Below, one piece after another: positions 48,709 through 58,868 of a DNA stretch of 64,000 nucleotides. A program made the translations under genes and the position numbers. Under the pieces are notes generated by a model, which searched no databases, was not told where the DNA came from, and was given only the letters and a program-made list of their open reading frames with translations. Source of the stretch: Alphaproteobacteria bacterium. Lineage in GTDB: Bacteria > Pseudomonadota > Alphaproteobacteria > CADEGL01. How positions within the stretch are numbered: position 1 is the first letter of the stretch; the number at the start of each line of letters is the position of its first letter. The stretch spans positions 1-64,000 of the forward strand of contig JAPLOM010000025.1 in assembly GCA_026400755.1 (NCBI GenBank), in the 5' to 3' direction.

Positions 48709-49143
48709 ATGACGAACCGTCAATATCCCGACCGGCCCTTCTGTGGCGTCGGCGTGGTGGTCTGGCGCGACGATGATGTCCTGCTGGTACGCCGCGGCCG
48801 CGCGCCCCGCAAGGGTGATTGGAGCATTCCCGGCGGGCTGCAGGAACTAGGCGAGACGGTGGCCGAGACCGCCCTCCGCGAGGTGCTGGAGGAAACCGGC
48901 GTGACGGTCCGCCTGACCGACCAGCTGGGCGTCGTCGATTCGGTGCGCCGCGACGATTCGGGCCGCGTGGAATATCACTACACGCTGATTGAGTTCGCCG
49001 CCGAATGGGTCGCGGGCGAGCCCGCGCCCAACGACGACGTGGACCGGGCCCAATGGGTGGCGCTCAGCGACCTCGACCGCTATGCCCTGTGGGACGAAAC
49101 GCGGCGCATCATCGCGCTGTCGCAGGAGCGCCGGCGCGGCTAG
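48709..49143 (+). CDS. NUDIX hydrolase
   Basis: Nudix box GGLQELGETVAETALREVLEETGV. Confidence 0.93.
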   Translation: MTNRQYPDRPFCGVGVVVWRDDDVLLVRRGRAPRKGDWSIPGGLQELGETVAETALREVLEETGVTVRLTDQLGVVDSVRRDDSGRVEYHYTLIEFAAEWVAGEPAPNDDVDRAQWVALSDLDRYALWDETRRIIALSQERRRG

Positions 49144-49853
49144 GCCGCGCAGCTGTTGCGCCGCGACCGGCCAATCCAGGCTTCGAGGAATGCGCGGGTC
49201 CAGTCTTCCACCGGCGGATCGTATATCTCGGCGGCGACGAGCTGCTGTTCCCCCGGCTGCGCCTCGGGCCGGTGGATGTTCACCGAGTCCGAAATCCAAC
49301 GCGCCATGATGGGCTTGGTCACTTCCGGATGGAACTGCAGACCATAGACGTTGCCGTCGACCCGGAATGCCTGGTTCGGGAATGCGTCGCCCGTGGCCAG
49401 AAGCTTGGCGCAGGCCGGAACCTCGAACCCTTCGCAATGCCATTGGTAGAAAACGTGTGGCGCATCGAGCACGCCGCGCCATTCATCCGTCGGCCGGATA
49501 GTCGTATAGCCGATCTCGTGAATTTCAGCCGGATGGCGCGACACCCGGCCGCCCAGCGCGTGGGCCAGCATCTGGGCGCCCAAGCAAATGCCGAGGAACG
49601 GCTTGCCGGATTCCAGCACGCGGGGAATCCAATCGATCTCGGCCTGGATGGGCGGGAGGGTGGTACGGTCGCTGACGCTTTGCGGCCCGCCAAAGATGGC
49701 CGCGCCAACGTGCCCGTCCATGGTGTCCGGCAGCGGGTCGCCGTGCAGCGGGCAGCGGATGTCGGAGGTATAGCCGAGTTCGCCGAGAATGCGGCCGACG
49801 CGGCCGGTGTCGGAGGTCCGCGAGTGGACGACGAGTAATACCTTGTCGCTCAT
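49140..49853 (-). CDS. class I glutamine amidotransferase family protein
   Basis: FGGPQSVSD, FLGICLGAQMLAHALGG, GLQFHPEVT. Confidence 0.9.
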   Translation of the reverse strand: MSDKVLLVVHSRTSDTGRVGRILGELGYTSDIRCPLHGDPLPDTMDGHVGAAIFGGPQSVSDRTTLPPIQAEIDWIPRVLESGKPFLGICLGAQMLAHALGGRVSRHPAEIHEIGYTTIRPTDEWRGVLDAPHVFYQWHCEGFEVPACAKLLATGDAFPNQAFRVDGNVYGLQFHPEVTKPIMARWISDSVNIHRPEAQPGEQQLVAAEIYDPPVEDWTRAFLEAWIGRSRRNSCAA

Positions 49854-49926
49854 CAGACGATGCGACAGTCCCCTTTGCGCATGAATGGCAGAATAGGCCT
49901 GTCTCGGAATCGCGGCAAGAATTCCC

Positions 49927-52251
49927 TCAGGCGGTCCTGCTACTATGAATCGCGCGCCAGACGCGCTCGGCCGTCAGCGGCATGTCCAGGTGGGTGACGC
50001 CGTAGTCGGCCAGGGCGTCCACCGCCGCGCCCACCAGGGCCGGCATCGAGCCCGTCGTGCCGGCTTCGCCCACGCCCTTCACGCCCAGCGGATTGGTCGT
50101 GCAGGGGATTTCGTTGAACGAGATGTCCAGATTCGGAAAGTCGGATGCGCGCGGCAGGCAATAATCCATCAGCGAGCCAGCCAGAAGCTGCCCCGAATCG
50201 GCATCGTAGGCCGTGTGCTCCATGAGCGCCTGGCCCAGCCCCTGGGCCAGGCCGCCATGGACCTGGCCCAGCACCAGCATGGGATTCATGATGCGGCCCA
50301 CGTCGTCGACGATCGTGTAGCGCACGACCTCGAGCTCGCCGGTCTCCGGGTCGATCTCGACCTCGCAGACGTGAGAGCCGTTGGCGAAGGTCTTGCCCTT
50401 CTGCTGATAGAACATGCGCTCGGCCAAGCCGAAGCCGGTTTCCTGGCTCCACGGCCCGGCGCGGAAGGCCGCGCGTGCCACGTCGGTCATGGGCACGCTG
50501 CGGTCGGTGCCCGCGATCGTGTAGCGCCCCATCGCGAAGGTCAGATCGGCCGGCGCGGCCTCGAGCAAATGGCCCGCGATCCGCTTTCCGGACTCGATCA
50601 CCTTGTCGATGGCGCCGTTCACGGCCGAGCCGCCCACCGACAGGAAGCTGGAGCCGCCCGTGCCGTTGCCGTAGGGCACTTGGTCCGAATCACCCTGGAC
50701 AAGTTGAATCGATTCGAACGGCACGCCCAGCCGGTCGGCCACAAGCTGGGCGAAGGACGTGGCATGGCCCTGGCCGTTGGTCTGCGTACCGACGATGACG
50801 ACCACGCCGCCGCCCGTGTTGAAGCGGATTTCCGCCATCTCGTCCGGTGAGCCGCCATTGATCTTCACATAGGCCGACATGCCGATGCCCAGCAGCTTGC
50901 CGCGCTTCCGCACCTCTTCCTTGCGGCGCGCGACGGAGGCCGCATCGGCGTTGGCCAGGGCGTCGGTCAGATTGCGTTCGAACTCGCCGCTGTCGAAGGT
51001 TTCGACCGTGGGCGTGGTGTAGGGCATAGCCGACGGCGGAATGAAATTGCGTCGCCGGATTTCGTCGCGCGTGATGCCGAGCTTCCGCGCCGCCAGATCG
51101 GTCAGCCGTTCGATCACATAGAGCGCCTCGGGCCGCCCCGCGCCGCGATAGGCCTCGGTCGGCACGGTGTTGGTGAACACGGCACGGACACGCAGGTGCG
51201 CGTGCGGGATGGCGTAGAGCCCCGTGATGCCCGCGGCATAGGACTTGGTCGGAATGCGGCGGCCGTTCGGCGCCACATGGGCGCCCAAGGCCGCCAGCGT
51301 GTCCGCGCGCACGGCCAGCATCTTGCCGTCGGCGTCGAGCGCAAGGGAGGCTCTCGTCCAATGATCACGCGCATGGGGATCGACCAGCATCGTCTCGCCG
51401 CGTGTGCCGACCCACTTGACCGGCCGGCCCGCGCGCTTCGACGCCCATAGAACCAGCACATGCTCGGCCAGCGCGGAAACGCGCACGCCAAAACCGCCGC
51501 CCACATCCGGCGTGACCACGCGCAGGCTATGTTTCGGGATGTTCATGACCTCGGCGATGAGGGCATGCACCTTATGCACGCCCTGACTCGGTGCATGAAG
51601 CGTGTAGCGCCCCTCTTCCACATCGAAATGCCCGAGGGCCGCAATGGGCTCCATGGGGAAACCGATGATGCGATTGCTCTCCAGCTCCACGTCCACCACG
51701 TGGGCAGCCTTCACGAAGGCACGCTCGACCGCGGCCGCATCGCCGATATCCCAGTCGATGGAGATGTTGTTGGGCGCTTCGCCCCACAAAAGCGGCGCAC
51801 CTTCCGCCGTGGCGTCCCGCACGGAAACAACGCACGGCAAGGCTTCGTAGGAAACGTCCACCAGCTCGACCGCGTCACGCGCGGCGTCCTCGCTTTCGGC
51901 CACGACGATAGCGACGGGCTCGCCCGCGAAGCGCACACGGCCCTGCACCAGCAAAGAGCGCGGCGGCGCGAAGGATTCGCTGCCGTCCCGGTTCTTGAAA
52001 CCGTCGTCGGTCTGCAGACCCTTAAGCCCATCCGCCGCCGCGTCCTCGCCCGTCAGCACGGCCAGCACGCCCGGAAGCTCGCGCGCGGCGGCCACATCGA
52101 TGGCTGTGATTTCGGCATGCGCATGGGGCGAGCGGACGATGACCATGTAAGCCTGGCCAGGAACGCTCATATCCTCGATGAAGCGGCCACGGCCGGTGAG
52201 AAGACGCGGATCTTCGCTACGCGAAACTGACTGGCCGAAACCGAAGCGCAT
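49927..52251 (-). CDS. xanthine dehydrogenase family molybdopterin-binding subunit (CoxL form II-like)
   Basis: FGFGQSVSRSEDPRLLTGRGRF; AYRGAGRPEA signature; GVKGVGEAGT. Confidence 0.92.
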   Translation of the reverse strand: MRFGFGQSVSRSEDPRLLTGRGRFIEDMSVPGQAYMVIVRSPHAHAEITAIDVAAARELPGVLAVLTGEDAAADGLKGLQTDDGFKNRDGSESFAPPRSLLVQGRVRFAGEPVAIVVAESEDAARDAVELVDVSYEALPCVVSVRDATAEGAPLLWGEAPNNISIDWDIGDAAAVERAFVKAAHVVDVELESNRIIGFPMEPIAALGHFDVEEGRYTLHAPSQGVHKVHALIAEVMNIPKHSLRVVTPDVGGGFGVRVSALAEHVLVLWASKRAGRPVKWVGTRGETMLVDPHARDHWTRASLALDADGKMLAVRADTLAALGAHVAPNGRRIPTKSYAAGITGLYAIPHAHLRVRAVFTNTVPTEAYRGAGRPEALYVIERLTDLAARKLGITRDEIRRRNFIPPSAMPYTTPTVETFDSGEFERNLTDALANADAASVARRKEEVRKRGKLLGIGMSAYVKINGGSPDEMAEIRFNTGGGVVVIVGTQTNGQGHATSFAQLVADRLGVPFESIQLVQGDSDQVPYGNGTGGSSFLSVGGSAVNGAIDKVIESGKRIAGHLLEAAPADLTFAMGRYTIAGTDRSVPMTDVARAAFRAGPWSQETGFGLAERMFYQQKGKTFANGSHVCEVEIDPETGELEVVRYTIVDDVGRIMNPMLVLGQVHGGLAQGLGQALMEHTAYDADSGQLLAGSLMDYCLPRASDFPNLDISFNEIPCTTNPLGVKGVGEAGTTGSMPALVGAAVDALADYGVTHLDMPLTAERVWRAIHSSRTA

Positions 52252-52417
52252 TGTGGCAAAACCTTCGTGACCTGGAAAATCGGCGGGCCAGACACATAGC
52301 AGATTTCACCGGTGGAAAACCGGCGAAAATCCCCGGCGCTTGAAGCCGCCTGGAACCGATGCTATCCCCGCTTTCATGCCAGATATCATGCATTATTGGC
52401 AATTCATGGAGGCATAA

Positions 52418-53278
52418 ATGCAGGCTACCGATTGGGACGACATGCGCTTCGTCCTGGCCGTCGGACGCACGCAGTCCTATGCGGCCGCGGCCCGGCAACT
52501 GCGCGTCAACGAAAGTACGGTCGCGCGCCGCGTGGCCCAGTTCGAGCGCCACCTGTCCGCGCGTCTGTTCGAGCGCAGTGACGGCATCCTTCAGCCAACC
52601 GACGCGGGCGCGGAGACCATCGCCCGCGCCGAACGGATCGAACTGGAGGTTCAGGCAACCGAAGGCCGCCTGGCTGGCATCAACGACCGCGCGGCCGGCA
52701 GCGTGCGCGTCACGGCGGCGTGCCTGTTCACCAACCATATTTTGGTGCCCGCCCTGCCTCGGTTGTTGAACAAGCATCCGTTACTGCGCGTCGAACTGGT
52801 GGCGGACGGACGCGACCTGAGCCTGACCAACCGTGAGGCCGATGTCGCCGTCCGCCTGGCCCGGCCCGAAAGCGATTCCCGCGCCATCGCCAAGCGGGTA
52901 GGGAAGCTGAGCTATGCCGTCTATGCATCCACAAGCCAGGCGGACGAAGCCTTACCCTGGATCGCCTATGACGACCGGCTGCGCGACCTGCCCCAGGCGA
53001 AGTGGATTGCGGATGAAATGGCGCGCGACGGCGCGGCCAAGCCGCAACTTCTGATCAACGACGCGGAGACGCTGCTGAAGTGCCTCGTATTGGGCCTTGG
53101 CAAGTCGCTCCTACCCGTCGAAGTCGGCGACAGGACACGCGGACTCGCGCGCGTCAGCGACGGGTCGAAACCCATGGCCCGCGAGATCTGGCTTCTGGTG
53201 CACCCGGAACTGCGCGACCTGACCCGCGTGAAGGCGGTGATGAACTGGCTGCAGGAGACCACCAGGAAACTGACCTAG
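52418..53278 (+). CDS. LysR family transcriptional regulator
   Basis: N-terminal HTH WDDMRFVLAVGRTQSYAAAARQLRVNESTVARRVAQFERHL. Confidence 0.9.
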   Translation: MQATDWDDMRFVLAVGRTQSYAAAARQLRVNESTVARRVAQFERHLSARLFERSDGILQPTDAGAETIARAERIELEVQATEGRLAGINDRAAGSVRVTAACLFTNHILVPALPRLLNKHPLLRVELVADGRDLSLTNREADVAVRLARPESDSRAIAKRVGKLSYAVYASTSQADEALPWIAYDDRLRDLPQAKWIADEMARDGAAKPQLLINDAETLLKCLVLGLGKSLLPVEVGDRTRGLARVSDGSKPMAREIWLLVHPELRDLTRVKAVMNWLQETTRKLT

Positions 53279-54420
53279 CCAAGCGTGGCCAGGGCCTGCT
53301 CCAGATCGGCGATGAGATCCTCCACGCGTTCCACGCCGATGGAAAACCGCAGCAGGTTCTTGGGCACCATGCTGTGCGGCCCTTCGACCGAGGCCCGATG
53401 CTCGACCAGGCTCTCGACGCCGCCGAGAGATGCCGCAGCCAGGAACAACCTCAAGCCGGACGCCACCTTCTGGGCCTCTCTCTCGCCGCCTCGGATGCAC
53501 AGCGACAACATGCCACCGAAGCCATTGGTCATCTGTCGCTTGGCAACATCGTGACCGGGATGGCTTTCCAGGCCCGGATAGAGCACCGATTCTACACGTG
53601 CGTGGTGCTCAAAATGCCGTGCGATCCGTAGCGCGTTGTCCGAAGCGCGCTCGAAGCGCAGAAACAGGGTTCGCAAGCCACGAATGAGGAGCCAAGCCTC
53701 GAAGGCGCCCAGCACGCCGCCCATCAGACCGCGCACCAGGCTGATCTCTTTCCAGCGCGCATCGGCCGCGCGCGCGATCAACACGCCGGCAAGGACGTCG
53801 CCATGGCCGTTGAGATACTTGGACGCCGAGTGGAAAACGATATCGGCGCCCAGCTCCAGTGGCCGCGTCGTGACAGGCGGCGCCACGGTGCTGTCCACGC
53901 ACAGGATCGCGCCGGCGCGATGGGCGGCTTCGGCTGCGGCCGCGATATCGATGACGTCCCACGTTGGATTGACCGGCGATTCGATCCAAACCAGTGTGGC
54001 GCCAGACCGGACGGCGACGGTCAACGCCTTCGGATCAGCTTGGTCGAAAAAGGTCAGGCCGACGCCGCGTTCCTTGGCCAGACGACGCATCCAGTCCTGC
54101 AGCCCGTGATACATGACCTGGGGCGCCACGATCCGGTCGCCTGTCTTAAGCGTCTCCAGCACGGCGGCGCAGGCGGCCAGGCCCGAGCCGAACACCCGCG
54201 CCTCCGCCCCGCCCTCCAGCTTGGCCAGAATGCTCTCGGCCTGGATGCAAGTCGGATTACCGTAGCGGCTGTAACGCAGGCCGCCGATCAGCTCGTAGTT
54301 CGCATCGCGCGCGAACGTGGTGGAGGGCTGCAGGGACGGCACCACCCCGCCCGTACGCGGATCGATGAAATGGTCCGCCTGCACCACCAAGGATTCGAGG
54401 GAATGTGAGGTTTCGCCCAT
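53275..54420 (-). CDS. Cys/Met metabolism PLP-dependent enzyme (cystathionine gamma-lyase/beta-lyase-like)
   Basis: YSRYGNPT, ESPVNPTWDVIDI, DIVFHSASKYLNGHGDVLAGV. Confidence 0.9.
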   Translation of the reverse strand: MGETSHSLESLVVQADHFIDPRTGGVVPSLQPSTTFARDANYELIGGLRYSRYGNPTCIQAESILAKLEGGAEARVFGSGLAACAAVLETLKTGDRIVAPQVMYHGLQDWMRRLAKERGVGLTFFDQADPKALTVAVRSGATLVWIESPVNPTWDVIDIAAAAEAAHRAGAILCVDSTVAPPVTTRPLELGADIVFHSASKYLNGHGDVLAGVLIARAADARWKEISLVRGLMGGVLGAFEAWLLIRGLRTLFLRFERASDNALRIARHFEHHARVESVLYPGLESHPGHDVAKRQMTNGFGGMLSLCIRGGEREAQKVASGLRLFLAAASLGGVESLVEHRASVEGPHSMVPKNLLRFSIGVERVEDLIADLEQALATLG

Positions 54421-54519
54421 CGCCGCGCCCTTTCGTTGACAGGGAGCACACAATAGGTGTCGCGCGTGCCCCAGCGCGGCGGATTTATTGCCGAACCGAC
54501 CGGCAAAAACGCACGCGGG

Positions 54520-55251
54520 TCAGAACACTACCTGCGCATTGTCGTAGATCAGCTTGGCGCCCAAAATAAGAACGAAGGAATAGCAGATTCGATAGAAGGG
54601 GATGGGCGGAATTTTGTTGTGGAGCCAAATTCCCAGCCCCATGCCGATGGGCGCGACCGGCGCCAGCACCAGCGAGGTCATGACGTTCTGGAAACTGAAC
54701 AGGCCAAGAATCCCGTAGGGCACGAACTTCATCCAATTCACGACGGTGAAAAACAGAACCATGGTGGCGACATAGGCGCGGCGGTCCAGCCGCTGGGGCA
54801 GCAGATAGACGGCGATGGGCGGCCCGCCCGCGTGCGCGACGCAACTGGTGAAGCCTGACAGGGCCGACCAGAACAAGCCCCGGCCCCGATGCGGCTTGGA
54901 CGCCGAGCGCTCCGCGCCGCGGCGCAACCACCATTCCAACCCGAACACGAAGGCCAGGATGCCGATCAGAAGCCCGACCGCGTGGTCGTCCAGAACGCCG
55001 AACAGAAGCCCACCAATCGCGATGCCGATGGCCGCGCCCGGCACGATAATGCGCATCTGGCTGCGGTCCCATTGGCCGCGATAACCCCAGATGCCGGTCA
55101 GGTCCCTCAGACACAGGATGGGCAGCGTGATGGCCGCTGCGACCGGCACGGGCACGGCCAAGGCCATCAGCGGGGTAGAAAGCGTACCAACCCCTTGGCC
55201 GAACGCACCCTTGGACACGCCCATGAGCAGGAGCGCCGGCACCGCCAGCAT
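54520..55251 (-). CDS. TauE/SafE family sulfite exporter-like membrane protein
   Basis: GVSKGAFGQGVGTLSTPLMAL, SGFTSCVAHAGGPPIAVYLLPQ. Confidence 0.9.
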   Translation of the reverse strand: MLAVPALLLMGVSKGAFGQGVGTLSTPLMALAVPVPVAAAITLPILCLRDLTGIWGYRGQWDRSQMRIIVPGAAIGIAIGGLLFGVLDDHAVGLLIGILAFVFGLEWWLRRGAERSASKPHRGRGLFWSALSGFTSCVAHAGGPPIAVYLLPQRLDRRAYVATMVLFFTVVNWMKFVPYGILGLFSFQNVMTSLVLAPVAPIGMGLGIWLHNKIPPIPFYRICYSFVLILGAKLIYDNAQVVF

Positions 55252-55273
55252 GTAAAATAGGGATCGGTGATCA

Positions 55274-56596
55274 TCACGCCCCGGCGTGGTGGCGCGGCAG
55301 CATGTCCTTGATCGCGTAGCTCAGCATGGTCGGGGCCACGAACCATGGCCGGCCCGTGTAGAGCGGACGGGTCTCGAACGGTAGATTGTCGAACGGCGTT
55401 GCGTTCTCCGCGTTGCGCCCGTTGAGGATGCGCAGCGCGGCTGTATGCCCCAGATGGGTGCCGATGGCGATGCCCGAACCGCAGCAGCCCAGCACGAAAT
55501 GCGCACCGTCCTCGCGAACGCCGATATGCGGCAGATACTGAAATGTAAACGCCACGAAGCCGTGCCAGGTATGGGTGACGCGCACACCCTCCAGCGACGG
55601 AAAGACCTGCAATAGCCGGCGGTGCAAGCGCGGCGCGGTGCGAGCCGGATCGGTCTCGGACAGAGAAGCCCGGCCGCCGAACATGATGCGGTTGTGCTCG
55701 GGCGTGAGGCGCATGCCGAAGATCAGCTTGCGCGTGTCGTGCAGCGCGCGTGGCGTGGGCATGGCCTGCTTCACGCGTTCCGGCGACAACGGCTCGGTTG
55801 CGATGATGTAGGCGCCCAACGGGATGATGCGGCGGCGCAAGTCCGGCGTCACGTCACCCGTATAGGCATTGGTCGCGATGAACAGATCGCGCGCCGTCAG
55901 CGTTCCACGCGGCGTGGTGATGCGGAACAGGCCGCCGTCGCGTTCCAGACGTGTCACGGGCGTATGCTCGGCGATGCGCGCGCCTGCGGACAGGACGCGT
56001 TCGATCATTCCCTGCTGGTACTTCGCAGGCTGAATGGTCGCATCGATATGGCGCAGCTGGCCGCCGAAGTAGAAGTCCGTGCCGATATGCTTGGTCTGCT
56101 CCGAGCGCGGCACCATATCGCCCGCGAAGCCGACCTCGCGCTTCAGGATTTCCAGCTCCCTTCCCATCGCATCGTAATCTTCCTGGCGATAGGCCGCGAC
56201 GAAGCGGCCGTTCCGCTCCAGGTCGCAGGAAATCTGCTCGCTCTCGATCAGAGTCTGGGTGAACTCAATGGCCGCGCGCCCCGACTTCATGATCGCCACG
56301 GCCTTGTCGCGCCCGTAGCTTTCAGAAAGCTGGCTGAAGCTGCGCTTGAACACCGCGCCCATCTGACCCTGGTTGCGCGACGCGCCGCCGTTGGTGACCG
56401 CGCCCATCTCGCAGACCAGCACGTCGCGCCCACCGCGCGCGAGCGTGAGCGCGGCCGACAGGCCGACATAGCCCGCCCCCATCACCACCACGTCGACCGA
56501 TTTCGGCAGCTCAACCGTGGGCAACGGCTTGTACGGCGCCGCGTCCCACCAATAGGGCTGGAACTTCACATCGGATGTGAAGACCGACGCGGCCAT
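55274..56596 (-). CDS. FAD-dependent oxidoreductase (DAO family, gamma-glutamylputrescine oxidase-like)
   Basis: VVVMGAGYVGLSAALTLARGG, C-terminal GCCGSGIAIGTHLG. Confidence 0.88.
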   Translation of the reverse strand: MAASVFTSDVKFQPYWWDAAPYKPLPTVELPKSVDVVVMGAGYVGLSAALTLARGGRDVLVCEMGAVTNGGASRNQGQMGAVFKRSFSQLSESYGRDKAVAIMKSGRAAIEFTQTLIESEQISCDLERNGRFVAAYRQEDYDAMGRELEILKREVGFAGDMVPRSEQTKHIGTDFYFGGQLRHIDATIQPAKYQQGMIERVLSAGARIAEHTPVTRLERDGGLFRITTPRGTLTARDLFIATNAYTGDVTPDLRRRIIPLGAYIIATEPLSPERVKQAMPTPRALHDTRKLIFGMRLTPEHNRIMFGGRASLSETDPARTAPRLHRRLLQVFPSLEGVRVTHTWHGFVAFTFQYLPHIGVREDGAHFVLGCCGSGIAIGTHLGHTAALRILNGRNAENATPFDNLPFETRPLYTGRPWFVAPTMLSYAIKDMLPRHHAGA

Positions 56597-56601
56597 GGAT
56601 T

Positions 56602-57921
56602 TTACGGGCGACGGCCGCTGCCGGACGGCAAGCGGTCAAGGAAGTTGTAGTACATGACGGCCGCACCCAGGAACCAAGGCGCGCCGGAATAGAACGGCCG
56701 TGTCTGGAACTGCAGGTCGTCATAGGCCGTCCGCGCATCCTGGTCACGGCCCAGCACCTTCAGCGCGATCTTGTGGCCGAGATACGGCGCCATGTGTGCG
56801 CCCGAGCCGCAATAACCCATGGCGTAATGGATGCCGTCATGGATGCCGATATGGGGCAGCGAATCGAAGGTATAAGCGACGAAGCCCATCCAGGAATGGC
56901 TGATCTTGACGTCCTTCACCTCCGGGAAGATGCCCGAGAGAACGTCGTGCAAGCGCGGGCCGGAAATGGCGGGGTCTGTCTCGCTGGCCGCGACGCGCCC
57001 GCCGAATACGAAGCGCCGCCCGTCGGGCGAGGCGCGATAGTAGTAGACGACGCGGCGCGTATCGCTGATGACGCGCATCTTGGGCATCAACCGCTTCATC
57101 ACGTCGACCGGCAACTCCTCCGTCGCCATGACGTAGCTGCCGATGGGGATCAGACGGCGGCGCAAATCGGGCGCGACGCCGTCGGTATAGCCGTTGGTCG
57201 CCATGATGACGTTCTTGGCGCGGATCGTGCCGCGCGCGCACGTGACGACGAACTCGTTGCCGTCCTTTTCCACCTTCGACACGGGACAGTGGATGGCGAT
57301 CTTTACGCCGGCCTTGATGGCGCGGTCCAGCATGGCGGCATGGAACTGGCCGGGATGGAGGCTCGCGTTGTTGTGGACCAGAAGCCCGCCGTAATAAGCG
57401 TCGGTGCCAATCTGCGCATGCTGCTCGGCGCGCGGGATCATGTCGGCGTCGATACCGCACTCGCGCTTGTAGACCGGCATATCGGCGGCCAGCCCGTCGT
57501 AGTCGCCGGGGCGATGCGCGCCCACGAAGCGGCCGCACACCGACCACTGGCAGTCGAGCGCCTCGCGCTTGATCAAATCCTCGATGTAATTGCGCGCGCT
57601 AGTCACTTCCTTGACCATCGCCACCGCACGGTCCTTGCCATACTTGGCGGACAGATCGCCGAGGCCCAGGCGCAGCTTGGTGCCGATCTGGCCGCCGTTG
57701 CGTGTGCTGCAGCCCCAGCCCGCATGCTCGGCATCGAAGGTCACGACCTCGCGCCCCTCTTTCGCCAAGGTCAGCGAGGCCGAGACGCCCGTGTAGCCGC
57801 AGCCCACCACGACCACGTCGGTACGTCCGGGCAGCTTGGGCTCCGGCAGAACCGGCCGCGGTGCGGCCTCCCACCAATAGGGTTCCATCTTGGCATTGGC
57901 AGCGAATTGGGCGTCGGACAT
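56602..57921 (-). CDS. FAD-dependent oxidoreductase (DAO family), paralogue of the adjacent gene
   Basis: VVVVGCGYTGVSASLTLAKEG, MGYCGSGAHMAPYLG. Confidence 0.88.
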   Translation of the reverse strand: MSDAQFAANAKMEPYWWEAAPRPVLPEPKLPGRTDVVVVGCGYTGVSASLTLAKEGREVVTFDAEHAGWGCSTRNGGQIGTKLRLGLGDLSAKYGKDRAVAMVKEVTSARNYIEDLIKREALDCQWSVCGRFVGAHRPGDYDGLAADMPVYKRECGIDADMIPRAEQHAQIGTDAYYGGLLVHNNASLHPGQFHAAMLDRAIKAGVKIAIHCPVSKVEKDGNEFVVTCARGTIRAKNVIMATNGYTDGVAPDLRRRLIPIGSYVMATEELPVDVMKRLMPKMRVISDTRRVVYYYRASPDGRRFVFGGRVAASETDPAISGPRLHDVLSGIFPEVKDVKISHSWMGFVAYTFDSLPHIGIHDGIHYAMGYCGSGAHMAPYLGHKIALKVLGRDQDARTAYDDLQFQTRPFYSGAPWFLGAAVMYYNFLDRLPSGSGRRP

Positions 57922-57990
57922 CGGTGACCTCCGGGCGGGGGCCGGAATTGTTACACGACGGCGAAGGCCGCAGCCAGCAATCGCGGCTTG

Positions 57991-58740
57991 CTATTCGATA
58001 CCGACAGCCTGTCCGAGGACGGGACCGATTTCGCCCCGGATGACAAGCCGCGCCATGTTGTCGAGCGGTGTGGGTTCGCGGTTGACGATGACCAGGCTGG
58101 CGCCCTTCTCGTGCGCCAAGGCTGGGAAGCCGGCGGCAGGGTAGACGACCAGGGACGAACCCACGGAGATGAACAGGTCGCAGGCGACGGTTTCGATCTG
58201 AGCGCGGTGCATTTCGGCCTGCGGCATGGACTGGCCGAAGGCGATGGTGGCCGGCTTGATGATGCCCATGCACGCGGTGCACTCCGGCAGGGTGCCATCG
58301 GCCACGAAGACCTGCTTGATCGGCTCCAGCTCGTAACGTTCGCCGCAATCCAGGCAGGTGGCGTAGGTGGTGTTGCCGTGCAGTTCGACAATCTTGGCAA
58401 CCGGCACGCCCGAAGTCTGATGCAGCCCGTCGATATTCTGCGTGATGACGCTGGAAGCCTTGCCGGACGCAATCAGCGCCGCGATGGCGCGATGCCCGCG
58501 ATTGGGCTTAGCCGTCAACAAGACCTTGTCGGTCTCGATCTTGCGACGCCAATACTCCTTCCGAGCCTCGGCGGAAGCCATGAACTCGCCGAACTCGATG
58601 GGCCGGTACTGGCTCCATAAGCCGCCCGGACTGCGGAAATCCGGGATGCCGGATTCCGTGCTGATCCCCGCGCCGGTGAAAAACACCACGCGCTGGCTCT
58701 CCGCCAACAGCGCGCGCAGTTCCGCGATTCCGTCCGCCAT
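57991..58740 (-). CDS. cobB: NAD-dependent protein deacylase (sirtuin)
   Basis: FFTGAGISTESGIPDFRSPGGLW, TQNIDGLHQ, CLDCGERYE/CTAC. Confidence 0.92.
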   Translation of the reverse strand: MADGIAELRALLAESQRVVFFTGAGISTESGIPDFRSPGGLWSQYRPIEFGEFMASAEARKEYWRRKIETDKVLLTAKPNRGHRAIAALIASGKASSVITQNIDGLHQTSGVPVAKIVELHGNTTYATCLDCGERYELEPIKQVFVADGTLPECTACMGIIKPATIAFGQSMPQAEMHRAQIETVACDLFISVGSSLVVYPAAGFPALAHEKGASLVIVNREPTPLDNMARLVIRGEIGPVLGQAVGIE

Positions 58741-58868
58741 CGCCCCACCGTTCCGTTCAATCGGACCTGGAAGTCTAGACCACAAGGCGTGCCTTGCCGA
58801 AGCCGTGTCCGTGCGGGCAACATTCCAGGTAACCGGCGCGGACGACGCCAGACTTTTGGGGGGATGCC

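Noticed and set aside
57991-58740. Sirtuin as part of an anti-phage system
   Set aside because: Standard CobB-type deacylase with no adjacent defence partner (no SIR2-HerA, DSR or Argonaute context).
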